Assembly (NCBI RefSeq): GCF_030052815.1
Contig: NC_079505.1
Span: 81,570,330 to 81,634,329 of the forward strand
DNA from: Hevea brasiliensis
Taxonomy: Eukaryota > Streptophyta > Magnoliopsida > Malpighiales > Euphorbiaceae
Reading direction: 5' to 3'
Length of the DNA: 64,000 bases
Below are positions 35,666 through 48,366 of this stretch, piece by piece. A program made the translations under genes and the position numbers. Every line of letters starts with the position of its first letter. The first letter of the stretch is position 1. Under the pieces are notes generated by a model. It saw only the letters and a program-made list of their open reading frames with translations, searched no databases and was not told the DNA's origin.

Positions 35666-38011
35666 AAGGTGTGCACTAACATGATTTTGATATTTGGCTC
35701 TGTTGTAACAGCTTCAATCTTCTTGTTAATCGGCAGGCATATCAAGCTTACATGGTTTTTATCCTCCTTTGCTCAGTCTTTCATCCCCATGCAAATTGAA
35801 TGTTGGCGCCTTTTAAAATGTTCCATTTATGTGAGTCTTTCCATTGTTTAGCCAGCCCCAGGTTGAAGATGACGAGAATCCAAGCAGTGCCAAAAATTAT
35901 ATATATTTTTTAAATCATTGTAAATGTAGCACCGTCCATTCATTGCTAGTTATGTGTTGTTCATTGCAATTTCTTAAATTCAAAGCACTGATCCTAACAG
36001 ATTTAAGCTATAGAATTGTTGAAAACCGCGAGTTGTAGGGACTGAGTCAAGCATTGTAAAATACATGTTGAGTAGGGTTATTTTGTTGGATATAATATCC
36101 AAAGCATTGTGGTCATGTGGTGCATTGGAATTCAATTATTGGTGATTTTCGTGTCACCTTCAGTTCAAAAGGGGGTTAAATGACACGGGTGAATGGACAT
36201 TACAAGTTTTGATTTTGTTAAATATTGAATCTATTTTCCTTCCATTTTGATCTGTGGTCTTTTAATTCATCTAAAACTGTGATAACGTGTTGGTGCTGTT
36301 CTGTTTATGTCATGCATCTTTTGGCCATACGATTGTACCCTATTTCTTAAAATTTTCCCTCCAAAATTTCAATTCTCTGGGGGTTTAGCCTAAACGAAAT
36401 CAATACATGGTTCTACCAACTTCTAAATAATTTTTTTTGAGAAGCCGCTACTTTAGTTTGAGGATCCATCAAAGGCTAAATCAAGTTGAGGTTCTCTGAT
36501 AATGGCATATGGAGCTTCATCGTTGGAGCATTGAATTGTGCATGATCTTTCCTTGTGCTTGATGTTAAGAGGTTAACAATTTCGTTAGGTGGTGACACGG
36601 CCGCGGAAGGAGATCATCCTTTGGACGTACACAAGTAGAGTCAATTGAACAATTAAAGCATAGATAGTTTAGTGGAGTTAAAAGTTCAAAAACAAATGCT
36701 CTTTTTTTATTGGTTTTGCTCAGGAAAGCAGTATATGTGATAGGAAATTTCACCTTTCCTCTTGTTCAGGGACCTCGATTTTCAGTGGTCTTAGCCTTTA
36801 AGGACATGAGTCATTGAACTGGGGTCCTGGGAAAAGAAAGCCCCATTGACCAGCCCACATTGCTATTGCCAAGTGTTGCTATATTTCCTTGTCCAATTGG
36901 GATCATTTGACTTTGAAACTAACCTTCAACTATGCATTCAAGGATTGGAGGTGTGGAGTGGTTGTTGGAGCAAGGAATGTAGCATGCACAGGTTGGGACC
37001 AGTATTCACTTGACTGCAGAGGACTATTCCGTCTTATCACCAAGGCCCAAGCCAATAATTTCATTTTTCACTTCTGGGTATAAAGCAACTTAATTGTGCA
37101 AGAGATTATGTCTAAACAAACCTCTAAATCATAACAAGTGATTATGTTCTTACATGTGCATGAAAATGGTGCAACTATGCTGAAAATAAAGATCACCAAA
37201 CTCTATAACATAAGCCATTTTCTAAGCATTTAATGCAATTTTCACACATATAGCCATTGTAAGTCCGGGTTTGCTGTGCAAAACGGGAAAGCTTGTTGGG
37301 TCAAAAAGTGGCATTAAAAAAAAAAAAAAAAAAGGAAATAGACACACCCTGTTTCTAAAAACTTCTTAGATGTTTGCATTATTGATGACTTCTCAATGAA
37401 CCATCATCAAACACTTTTTGCCAGTTCTAGACTTCTAGTGCCCTGGAGAAATAGGGCCTTTGTGTGGCTCTATTAAATATTAATTGCACGAGGTGGAGGT
37501 TCTCACTGCTCAAGATCATAGGACTGGGACCGGTCTCAATGGTGAGAGGAGTCTGGCGCCTTTCAACTTCAAACTTCAGCAGGACAAGAGGACAAAACTT
37601 TCTGGTGACTCTCTTTAATGTCTACCTCAATTTTTACAGATTATATGTGCCATGATGAACTATTTGGACCCAAATTCAGATTCGGGGCTTGTACCAGATC
37701 CCAAGTTAACGTTAGCCTAAAATTTGGAGAAATTCAATCCTAGCTCAAACACCATGGCTCAACACAACTTCCATTTCTAATAAACCTTTAAGATTTTTTT
37801 CGAGTTACTTACAATTAAATCAATTTATTGTTGGTCCCAATACTCTATTTGATTACTAATTCAATAGCATAAATATACAAATTTCATTTAGTCTTTGTTA
37901 ACAATATGAGAAAAGTCATTACTCATCACTCCCACTTGCCGATCTGATGGAGAAGCTTCAGCAATTGTGACCTCTCGAAAGTCCTAACGTACAGTAATGT
38001 GAAATGTTTCC
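35666..38011. other. Intergenic region 3' of the coiled-coil gene
   Basis: The first few hundred bases are probably the 3' UTR. The rest is unique-looking, moderately AT-rich DNA with short chance frames and no domain or RNA gene that I recognise. A poly-A run lies near 37315-37333. Confidence 0.4.
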
Positions 38012-38019
38012 ACTAGTAG

Positions 38020-38551
38020 TAGGGGTGTGCAAACGGTCGGTTCGGTTTCGAACCGAATCGAACCGATAAAATCGAAAATCGAAAATCAAAAATTTTAAAA
38101 ATCGAACCAAACCGATTGATAAGAGAAAACTGAACCGAATCGAACCGATAAATATCGGTTCAGTTCAGTTTTAAACCGATTAAACCGAAATTTATAAAAT
38201 TTCATATTTTTAACATTAAATCTAAACAATAAAAACATAAAAACAAAAAAAATTAGAAATCAAAACTCAAAAATCTTAAGGTTCGGTTCGGTTTTCTTTG
38301 ATTTCGATTCGGTTCACTTCGGTTCGATTCAATTTGATTCGATTTTTTTATTTCCTATATATATTAATAATTTCGGTTCGGTTCGATTTTTTTAATTTTT
38401 TTATGAAAATAACCGAACCGAACCGATTAACCGAAATTATCAAAATTATAAACCGAATCGAACCGATTGAATTTTAAAACCGAACCGATTAAACCGAATT
38501 CAATCAGTTCGATTCGATTTTTTGGTTTAAACCGAAAACTGCTCTCCCCTA
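38020..38551. mobile_element. hAT-like MITE rich in CGGTTCGGTT repeats
   Basis: The 532-bp element begins TAGGGGTGTGCAAACGG and ends AGCTCTCCCCTA-type sequence (GCTCTCCCCTA), giving short imperfect inverted ends. It is flanked by a perfect 8-bp duplication ACTAGTAG (38012-38019 and 38552-38559). The interior consists of many copies of CGGTTCGGTTYG and its complement AACCGAACCGA in both orientations, so it can fold on itself extensively. It has no coding capacity. Assignment to hAT rests on the duplication length and the TAGGGGTG end. Confidence 0.82.
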
Positions 38552-38649
38552 ACTAGTAGTGGGTTGGCTGGCCTTATGCCTTGAATATGCGAGAGACATC
38601 ATTCTTGGCATTACACTATCTGTTCGGTAAGTTTAGCTGAAGGGAAAAA

Positions 38650-38821
38650 TGTGTGTGAAAACAGAATTGAAAGAATGAAAAATCGCGTCCCTTGATGTCT
38701 TTTACATGTGCTTATATACAAGAATGTGATCTGTACAGTTGTAACAAACTCATCATAGCCTCTAAGTTTCCAGCTCAGCTTCTAACAGTTTTCTCCCGCC
38801 AAATAACTTAAATATCCTACA
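38650..38821 (-). repeat. Copia 3' LTR (172 bp)
   Basis: It runs from TGTGTGTGAAAACAG to AATATCCTACA in plus orientation. It matches the LTR at 48367-48538 over its whole length with 7 substitutions (6 transitions, 1 transversion). On the minus strand it follows the RNase H region and the purine tract, which makes it the 3' LTR. Confidence 0.93.
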
Positions 38822-38835
38822 GCCCCTCCTCAAGA
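38822..38835 (-). other. Copia polypurine tract
   Basis: Minus-strand sequence CTTGAGGAGGGGC directly precedes the 3' LTR terminus TGTAGGAT. This is the expected place and base composition for the plus-strand primer of reverse transcription. Confidence 0.8.
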
Positions 38836-38839
38836 TGGA

Positions 38840-40600
38840 GATGGGTTTAGGGAAACCAATCCCATCTTGGACAAAAATTTGTGGAAAAGTGGTGTAGTGA
38901 CTGGTTTAGTAAACAAATCTGCAAGTTGGTCTCGGGCAGGGATGTGAGCAGTAGTGATAAACTGATTTTGGACTTGTTGTCGTATGATATGACAATCGAT
39001 ATCCAAATGCTTCGTTCATTCCTGAAACACTGAATTTTCAGAGATGTGGACAGCAGCTTTATTGTCACAAAATAAGGGAATGAGAGGTGCCACTGGAAAT
39101 TGGAAATCCCGCAGTAAGTACGACACCCATTAGAGCTCACAAACCATCATTGCCATGCTTCTATACTCATCCTTAGTTGACGATTTACTAACTGTAGATT
39201 GCTTCTTTGATTTCCAGGAGATAAGTGACTGGCCAAGGAAAATGCAATACCCTGTCAATGACTTGCGAGACATTGGGCATGTGGCCCAATCTGCATCACA
39301 ATATGCACGAATGCAGAGCTCTGAATTTGCTGGAAAAAATAAACCCTTTGCTGGAGTCCTTTTGAGATACCGAAGCAATGCTTGCAGGGCTTCCCAATGT
39401 GCTTTTCTCGGATGCTGGAGGAATTGACTAAGATGTTGCACTGCATATGAAATATCTGGGCGAGTAAGGTTCAAGTAAAGTAGTCGCCCCACAAATCTGC
39501 GGTATATTTCAGGATCAGAAAGTAATTCACTTGTTTCATCATCAAGCTTCAAATTTTTACTCATTGGAAACTCTTTAGGCTTACAATTCAATAATCCAGC
39601 ATCGGTGATTATGTCTAATATGTACTTGCGTTGATTAAAAAACAAACCAGATGTAGATCGTGCAATTTCCACACCGAGGAAATACTTGGCATAGCCAAGG
39701 TCTTTGATGGTAAAAGAATCATGGAGAAATTGTTTTACAGTAAGAATAGAGGATTCATCAACACTTGTGATAAGCACATCATCCACGTATACGAGTAGAG
39801 CAATGAAAGACTGAGCCGACCCTTTTGTGAAAAGGCAATTGTCATGTATGGACTAAATAAAACCATAAGAACAGAGTTTAGATGTCAACTCTTTATTCCA
39901 CTGCCGTCCGGCTTGTTTGAGGCCATATATTGATTTTCTTAGACGACAAACTTACCCTGTTTGAGCTTTCAAATATCCTTCCAGTGGCTTCATATAAAGT
40001 TCTTCATCTATGAAACCATGTAAGTATGCATTATTAATGTCCAACTCGTGAATAACCCAGTTCTTAGCAGCTGCAAGTGCCAAGAAAATACGAAAAGTTA
40101 CTGTTTTCGCAACAGGAGAGAAACTTGCTGTGTAATCCAGGCCTGGAAGCTGATTATAACCCTTTGCTACAAGCCGAGCTTTATAGCGATCAACCGTGCC
40201 ATCGATTTTGTATTTGACCTTGTATATCCATTTGGAGTCAATGGCCTTTTTGTGAGCAGGCAAAGAAGTTAATTCCCATGTGCCATTCTGCTCCAAAGCT
40301 GCAAGTTCCTTTTCCATTGCCTCAATCCAGTGTGGATTGGACTTAGCTTGTGAATAATTGTGAGGTTCATGGATCATTGACACATTAGCCACAAAATTAC
40401 AGTAAGTAGGATGAAAAATAGGATTGGAAAAAGAAAAATTACCTGGGGAAAAATTGGAATCCAATGAACTATTGATAACAGTTGGTGTAGGATCATGTAG
40501 GGGGCTTGAAACAGAATGAATATTAGCAACAAAATCCTGAAGCCATGCTGGGCGAGATGTAACTCTGGAACTTCTTCTTAATGGAGGACAATCAGGGGAT
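38840..40600 (-). pseudogene. Copia reverse transcriptase and RNase H region, broken
   Basis: The frame at 40464-39952 holds the N-terminal part of the RT (HWIEAMEKELAALEQNGTWEL, SKWIYKVKYK, YKARLVAKGYNQ, DINNAYLHG). A break follows. The frame from 39786 downward resumes at the catalytic YVDD motif (about 39778-39789) and continues through KYFLGVEIARS, VGRLLYLNLTRPD and the RNase H motif AYCDADWA with a later SSTKDEYRSMA. Another break at about 39130 precedes the tail of RNase H. Stops between segments show it is not functional. Confidence 0.88.
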
Positions 40601-40605
40601 GTAGA

Positions 40606-42692
40606 TGTTAGTAGTATGCCCTAGAGCATATCATTTAGTATGTATCTTGTACATATTTTTATTAATAAAAGGCATTTCCACTTTTCCGTTTACATAATAT
40701 ATTTATGTGTAATAGAAAAGGTCCATTGATATTTTGTTAGAAATTCTATTCTTAAGTTGTTAAGAATATGAGTGACAGTATTTCTAGTACAAAGTATCAT
40801 AAATAGGTTCACAATCGAGGATACTTTACAATAAGGACATGACTTATCCAGAAAGATTGTATTCATATTTATTCCCAAGTTATTTATATGAGATATAAAT
40901 AAGATAGAATGGTGAGTCTCATGCCATATGACAAACATAATAGGTAAGTAGGTCAAACCAGTGACACTTATGACAAGCACATGGAGTTTACTCTTGTCAA
41001 TGTATTGTCATAAATCATATCAGTGCATATAATTTTTAGACCTGAGCTATCTTGTATATAGGTGGTTTGAGTTTGATACTGCTTTCATACTTGTACTGTG
41101 TATAGGTATATGGGTATGTGTTGGCTCCTATTAGTTATATATGGAGGTAGGTGTTGATCAAGATGGAATCTGTTCCTCTAAGTAAATAGGGATAAAATCC
41201 TATATTCATTTAATTGTTCTTGATGTTTCAAGTTCCTGGCCAAGACAGATAGATTTAATCAGAAAAGAGTTTCTGATGAGAAAATCTTTTAATCAAGAAC
41301 TGGAATTAAAAGATAACATAATATTCATAGCAAATGGGGTTTGACATAAACCATGACTCCAGCTTGAGTTAGGATTTTGTAACAGAGAGATTCTAGTGCA
41401 TGGTAACATATGATTATAGGTTCATTTAAGGTAAACCTTATTACTGATTGGGTGGTCATGGCATGCTATGCTAGGTGTTAACCATGGTCTATGAGGTGCA
41501 TAAAATGATTTAGAAAAATCATTTATGGTAAGAAAGAGTTCTGATGATATTAAGAGTTGATATCATATCTCATTGCCAATTAGTGATGAGCCTAGTAAGT
41601 CACATACATACACAAGTAATCACCAAATTAAATATAATTTAATTAATTAATTAAAGAGTTTAATTGATTAATTAAATAGGTTTGGTTTGCAATTAGATTG
41701 CAAAGTCCCTAGCATGACTTGAAACCAAATCTAGATTATTGGATGTATAGTATAAGTTAAATTTATATTTAAAGTGTTTAAATATGAATTTAATTAATGA
41801 GAAATTAATTAATAAAGATTAATTAATTGATTTATATTTGATATAAATTGATTAGAAGAAGAGAAATAATTATTTTGGGTTGAGAACTCAAAATTAAGAC
41901 ACATGGGCATTTTGATCATTTCACAGGGTGACATGTGGCACCATAAGATGGTGACACATGGCACTACACATAAGCTTGCCAAATGTCTTTTAATCATGTA
42001 AGATGATTAAAATTAAGATTAAATATAGGTTTGACACTTGGCACAATGTGATTGGGTCAATTAAACCTAGAGCCAATCAGAAGATGACATGTGGCAAGGG
42101 TTTTAAGTGGTGACCTAGCTATATAAGTGTAAGGATGAAAGAACAAAACACAACCAGCTGCTGCCTCCCTTTGTGCCACCACCTTTGAGGCTACCATTCT
42201 CTCTTCTTCTTCATCTCTCATCAATTCCAAGAGATTAGCAAACAATCTCTTGAATTAAAAATACTAGAAATTATTTCTAGTGTCCTGTTTACATCTTTAA
42301 TCTCTTAAAAGGCAAAAATTGATTTTCTAATTAATAGAAAAAGTTTAGAAGCTGTTCAAGGGCTGTCATAGGTGATCTTGGTGTGGACAAGCTAGAGGGA
42401 CAACATCTGGTGTCCTAAAGACGCATCTCAAAGGTGCCAAACACACTGCAGTGCATCAAGAGGTTAGTGCACTTATTCTTGATCTAATCTAGGGTTCTAA
42501 AATTAATCTGATTAATTCTAAAATCTTAAATGGCAAATACAAATCCAAAAACATATTAAAAGAGTTTTAATATGTTGTTTATCATTGAAATCAAATAGAT
42601 AAAAATAAATCTTGCATGATGCATGTGACCCTAGGTGAAAATTTTTGAATTCAATGATATAAACTTGTGTTTTTCATGCTTCCGCTCCTTCA
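40606..42692 (+). mobile_element. 2.09-kb solo LTR (or LTR-only insertion) nested in the copia element
   Basis: It begins TGTTAGTAGTATGCCC and ends CTTCCGCTCCTTCA, with TG...CA termini. It is flanked by a perfect 5-bp duplication GTAGA (40601-40605 and 42693-42697) and interrupts the copia gene between integrase and RT. It has no coding sequence, primer site or second LTR inside. A TATATAAG box near 42120 close to the right end suggests plus orientation with a long U3 region. The parent family is not identified. Confidence 0.8.
42117..42128 (+). promoter_or_regulatory. TATA box of the solo LTR promoter
   Basis: CTATATAAGTG lies about 570 bp before the right end of the 2.09-kb LTR. An LTR promoter with R and U5 downstream would fit plus orientation. 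Activity is unknown. Confidence 0.45.
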
Positions 42693-42697
42693 GTAGA

Positions 42698-43921
42698 CAA
42701 AGGTGATGGTGTATGAGGTTGTGTTGCTCGTAGGGATGAAGAAAATACAGTTCGTGTATTAGATGAAGGTGATGGTATATGAGGTTGTGTTATAGGCGGA
42801 GAAATAGGGGAAGGTGTTATTGGAGAACTAAGTTGTGATGGAAAAGAGAAAGGAGACGATAGGTCAGGTATATTATTTGGTATGACAGAATCAGAAAGCA
42901 TAGGTGATACAGGAGGCACATATGAAGCATGGGCTGATGAAAAAGGAAAAATTGTTTCATAGAACTGGACATCTCTTGAAATACAAATAGAATTTGTATG
43001 GAGATTGTAGAGTTTGTATGCCTTCTGATGAGGAGGGTACCCAATGAATATGCATTTATAAGCACGGTAATCAAACTTGGAGTTGTGAGGAAGAACATTT
43101 GTGGCATAGCACAAACATCCGAATGTACGAAGGGTAGAATAATCTGGAGTAGAGCCATTGAGAATTTCATAATGAGATTTCCAGTTGAGAAGTTTGGTAG
43201 GTAGACGCTTGATAATGTGTGTGGCAGCAAGGAGAGACTCACTCCAAAACTTAGATGAAAGATGGGATTGGAACATCAAGGATCTAGCAACCTGAAGTTA
43301 ATGGCGATGCTTCCTCTCCACGATACCATTTTGCTGTGGAGAGTAGATACATGATTTCTGATGAACAATTCCTCTATTTTGAAATAGCTGGGCAAATGTG
43401 GAGTTAACAAACTCAGTTCCATTATCACTTCGTACAAGCTTGACATTAGCTTGGTAGTGACTGCAAACAAAATTCAAAAATATGGTGAGAGCATGGCAGG
43501 TCTATGTCTTGTTTTGTAGTAGATAGGTCCATGTGGCACGACTATAGTCGTCTACAAGAGTTAACATATAACGTGCTCCTGTTACTGATGTGACTCGGTA
43601 TGAACCCCATAGGTCCATGTGCACCAGTTGGAAAGGATGAACGGATTTTGTTATGCTTAAAGGAAAAGGTAGACAATGTTGCTTAGAGAAATGGAAAATA
43701 TCACAAACAATGTAATATTGGCTGTAGTCAAGTTGTTTGATATGACTAATCAAAGTAAGTGCAGCATGTCCCAGCCTATTGTGCCATACATCTGTAGAAA
43801 TAAGGGAACTTTTAGTTGTACTGTTATTGTCTTTATGTGAGAAAGTACAATGTCCTGCTACATTAGTTGACAATAGAGGAAAAATGTCCAGAGTGCTATT
43901 ATCACATGAAGATAATGTTGA
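42698..43921 (-). pseudogene. Copia GAG-pre-integrase and integrase region, broken
   Basis: The frame from 43927 downward has the GAG-pre-integrase motif (WHNRLGHAAL) and the integrase core start (HMDLWGSYRVTS, YMLTLVDDYSRATW), then a stop near 43500. A second frame (43470 downward) carries the rest of the core. The frame at 43279-42674 continues through SKFWSESLLAATHIIKRLP, FGCLCYA and the C-terminal domain (KCIFIGYPPHQKAYKLYN), followed by a Ser/Pro-rich linker. Internal stops make it a pseudogene. The 3.56-kb insertion joins at its upstream edge and the 2.09-kb insertion at its downstream edge. Confidence 0.88.
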
Positions 43922-46900
43922 TGTCACACCCTACCCCTCCGTAAGGCATAACATGATCCCGTAGTATACCTAATGAATTACCAACTTCGTCTACTAATAA
44001 CCCATTAAATACACTACAAGGGATTTTAAACCTTTTTTTACTTCTTTTTACAGTGGTGAGCACTATTTACAGGTGTTAAATTTTTTTTTAAAAAAACTAA
44101 AGTGAAACCAGATAACACATTTGAAGTATTAATAATTTCTGTAAAAATTATGGCAGAGTGCCATCTGTATTTTGAATAAAACAGTTCTTCAAAAACCTGT
44201 AAAAAAGCACTTCCAATATTTTGTTCAATCCCCAAACTCCAATATCCAATCAACACAATAAGTTTTTCAAAGTTTGCCAACTCAAATCCACAATAATTTT
44301 TCAGTATTTTTAAAAGCAGAGATAAAGGAAATATATCACAATATTTACAAGCCAAAATAATTTACAAATTTAGTTTACAACTTTAATGTACAATTTTAAT
44401 GTACAATTTTAATTTACAACTGCTCAAAATCAAGAACAATATATACATACAGTGAACATACATTACAATACAAAATGCCAAATATGGTATACTCAATATA
44501 CCCGATGAACTCTCAATGTAGCACTAGCAGCCTAGTCTGCTACCCTATCAGTCTGTCTACCTGCGACAGCAATGAAAAGCTATCGCTGAGCCAATTTCTC
44601 AGTGGTGCACAACATTAACAAAATGCAACTTTAAATCATAAATCATAAGTCGTATAAATAGTGGATACTTAAAACCATAGTTAAATTCAAAGACAATGAA
44701 TATCATAAAGAATTTAAACTCCATTTCACAATATCACAATAATATCAATAAATCATACACACAGCTTAATCATGTTGCCAAAGTCCAATTCGTCCCAAAA
44801 GCCGATGACTAATGAGGAATAACATAGCTAGCTAGCAATAATATGAGTACTCATTCTATTCGTCCTTAACAGGCACACACCTCAACACTTCAGCCAGAGA
44901 GGGAATTCAAAGTCAATTCGTCCCACTAGACAAGCTAGCGAGGAATTCAATCAATATACATGATAGCTGTAGTTTCAAACCATTTACAATGTTTTTCAAG
45001 TAATAAGTATCCATCAAATATCATTCAAACAAATTTTCGCAATTTAAACAATAATAGACAAATTGTCATAATTCATTTCAATTGAAAAATTCAAAAGAAA
45101 TAACTGTTGTTCACAAACCTCTGATAAATGTCTCTTGGCCCTGACTCAATGTTTTCTTCCCCTTCCCTGAGTCTTTGCTAACTGAAACACACAATTTGAA
45201 GTGTTTCAGTACTCATTTAAACTGTCTCTAATAATAAGATTTAATAATTAATTTATTGAATTCTATTATTTTCCTTAGTCAACCTAAAATGTTGACCCTC
45301 AATGCACTCTAAGTGAATTAGGTTTAATGTTACCAATATGTCACATTTTATAGCCCTTTAATGTTGGTATATGTTACTAATTTCATTTCCAAGAGTATTG
45401 CAATTTATCAGATTTCAATATACTATTTTGACCTAGCCGGATGACCTAGTTCCCTCGGTTTTCGGGTTCCAGTCCAAACTACAAACTTATAGGTCTATGT
45501 CTTATTGCACGCGGGGCAAAATTTCAGGTCATTCTGAGTTGTGTAGACCAAGTTATGGTCAATTTACCAATGCTGGATAGAATGCACCAAAATGGTAGGT
45601 TTATGTCATTTTTTTAGGTCACTTTTGGTTCGGCCAGTTTTGGTACTTGAACTTGTACAAGCTATTTGGCTTGGTTCTGGCCATTTCTGGGCTTTGGTTC
45701 TTCATAAGAATTGTAGATATATGTCTAAACTATTCATGATAAAAATTTCAGGTCAATTGGACCTATTTTGAGTAAGTTATGGTCAAAACACTAACTGCTG
45801 CCCAAATGGTCAATTTTCAGGCTTTCAAGTCACTAATCCGGATTTGGTCATTTTTCAAGTCACCTTCTAAGCAGAATTTAGGTAAGCTTCCTTCATGAAA
45901 GTTGGCACATTTTGTGCCTAGTTTCACCTCCAATTGGCCTCATACTAATTGGAGTCACACACTTAAGGTTCTAAGCTAAAACATACACTGCCCTGCTATA
46001 CACTCTTCATCACATACCAATTACACATTTTATACTTACCAAGCTAATCCTTTTATGTCAATTCTGGTTTGTACCATACCATTAACATACTTTATATTAC
46101 ATTTTGGTCATTTTGGACAGCTTGTAACCATTCTCAATATGCATACTATAACACAGAATTTTCCAAAGTCCATTTACACCATTTAACCACATGAACATAC
46201 CCTATTTACATACCCAATTCCAAACCATTATACACATATACAAGCTGCCATCAATAACAATATAATTCAATAAACCAAACCATGAAACAACACATTTTAA
46301 ACTACACTTTAAAGTTGCCGATTTACACATCTCCTTCAAATAGCTTCCAAGCTTCCAAAACCAAGTGCACTATCACACATACACTTAGTATACATTATCC
46401 AAATTATTTCTATATACATAAACACTTATACCAACATCTTAAACAACCATAAACAAGTAAAAACAAGCTACAAATAGTGAGTTTCCATGGCTGCCAAAAT
46501 GGTGTTCCATCAAACTTCAAAAATTCTACCATAAATCAACTACCCACAACATCCACTCAAAGTTTAATGAAGCAAGATTGAAAAATATACACTTACCTCT
46601 TTAGGACTTCTTCAAAACTCTACCAAAATTTATCTTTATTGCTCATAGTATGCTGCCCAAGGTGTGTACTTTAACTTTAATGAAGAACTCTTGTGCAAAC
46701 CATGGCTTGAACATAAGTGGATTTGAGCTTAATGGTGGAACGGCCATGGATGGACCTTGAGAGAAAGAATTCGGCAATGAAGAAGAAAGGATGAGGAAGA
46801 AGGCTGTTTTGTGGAGGTGGCTGTCCAAAGCTTGGATAGGTGTCAATTATCACAAGTTAGTGGAGCACTAATGAAGATTATAATGGTTATTTATTCCAAG

Positions 46901-47479
46901 TTTCCAATTTTTACAATTTGGCCACCACACTTTCACTATTTACATAATGTATCTCCTTTTAATTCTTCATGACATTTCCAAAGTGTAATATCATTTATAT
47001 TTAATGGACATTTAGGTCAAAAGGCAACTCGGAATGTCAAATAACCACAATGCCCCTATTCGGGTTGCATTCCCGATTTTTCGGTAACACCGAGTTTTGT
47101 CGTTTTCTCGATTTCTCATTTTTCTTTGTACTAATTAATTAATTTTTCTTTGATAGTTCTAATGACATTTATACTTCAATAGATGTTTATTTAAGTTTTA
47201 AAAATATTTTTTAGGGTTCCCCATGGTCCAGGGCTAGTCAACGGTCCACGCCGTAACTTCCCGGTGCGGTCACCCATCGCTATGGTTTTCGGCTCGTTTA
47301 ACTTGATTACGTTTCATTGCTATTATTTTTTCTTTATTTTTCTTGTATTTTTTTTTCTTGTATTTCATTATTTTATGTCTCCTCACCCATATCTAAGTGT
47401 AGTTCTAGGCATCCTAACTGTCCGAACAACACTAGTCACCGAAACAGTAAAACGCACTACCGAACATAGGGATGTTACA
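43922..47479. mobile_element. 3.56-kb solo LTR, probably of a Ty3/gypsy (Tekay/del-like) element, nested in the copia element
   Basis: It begins TGTCACACCC and ends GGATGTTACA. It is flanked by a perfect 5-bp duplication GTTGA (43917-43921 and 47480-47484) and separates the copia protease from the integrase. No gag-pol domain, primer site or second LTR is seen inside, so it looks like a solo LTR left by unequal recombination. The TGT-ACACCC start and 3-4 kb length resemble LTRs of plant Tekay/del chromoviruses, which is inference. Orientation is uncertain. Confidence 0.8.
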
Positions 47480-47484
47480 GTTGA

Positions 47485-48182
47485 GCCATCCAATCTGTAC
47501 AAGCCCCCTACTTTTCTCCCAACAGCAACAATGTCTTTAGTCTATTGGTCCTGTATAACACAATGGGTAGAAAAAAAAACCACAATAAGATTTGAATCAA
47601 CAAGAAGTTGTCCTACGGATAATAGGTTGTATTTAAAATGTGATAGGTAAAAGACATTTTGAGTTTTAGCTTAGGGTGTAAGGTAACAATGCCTATTTTA
47701 TCTACATGTTGCTTAGAACTATCAGGTAGATACACGAATTTGTTAACTGTAAAAGAATGGTCAGAATCAAAGAAGCTTTGGTCAAATATCATATGGGTTG
47801 AGGCACCAGTATCGATGATCCACTCACCTTTACAAGTAATCTCAGAACTAAGTAAACAATTGTTTGTGGCCATACCTGCGTATCTAGAAGAGCCAGTAAA
47901 TTGTGGGCAATTATCATCAACATTCGTCTTACCCTTCGTACATTTGGCCACCTCCTGACATACTGCATTTGCAAACTCTTTCTTCCATTCTTCAATTCTC
48001 CTATTTGATTCAGATCCAGACTCTTCCAACGGTGTTTCTTGCACAGCAATATATGTTTGAGGCTTATCATGCTTCTTCTTCTTGAATTCCACGATTAATC
48101 TTGAATTATTATAACTTTGCAATTGAAGTACTTCCTCCATTGATTTATTTACTGAAACTCTGCTTGGATTTCCATATTCCAT
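47485..48182 (-). pseudogene. Copia gag remnant and protease region
   Basis: The minus-strand frame from 48182 starts MEYGNPSRVSVNKSMEE. After about 35 residues it jumps to a late-gag sequence (EFKKKKHDKPQTYIAVQ), so the capsid-coding bulk of gag is absent. It continues to the aspartic protease motif (GEWIIDTGASTHM), then LPDSSKQHV and TLHPKLKLK. A stop near 47613 precedes the nested 3.56-kb LTR. The remnant cannot supply capsid. Confidence 0.85.
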
Positions 48183-48347
48183 AATTGCAGCTACTGCTCA
48201 TTGACACCACAGCATAAGTAATTGAAAGAAAACTTGCTCCTCTGATCACTTGAAAACAGAATAGTAAAAACCCAGATCCAGATAACAAAGTAGCAAAATC
48301 TAGATCTAGATCTTGAGAAGCAAAGAATATCTACACAGGAAAAAACT

Positions 48348-48359
48348 GCTTTGATACCA
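48348..48359 (-). other. Copia primer-binding site (tRNA-Met type)
   Basis: Minus-strand TGGTATCAAAGC, starting 7 bases inside the 5' LTR, matches the common plant copia site TGGTATCAGAGC with one change. This confirms which LTR is the 5' one. Confidence 0.88.
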
Positions 48360-48366
48360 TGATAAA

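Noticed and set aside
36889..37655. Short plus-strand frames in the spacer after the unknown gene
   Set aside because: No domain, no splice support, and no similarity that I recognise.
38020..38551. CRISPR-like array of CGGTTCGGTT repeats
   Set aside because: The repeats are short, irregular, in both orientations and without unique spacers. The 8-bp duplication marks a transposon in a plant genome.
47264..47650. 128-codon plus-strand frame
   Set aside because: It spans the end of the nested LTR and antisense copia protease sequence, so it is not a gene.
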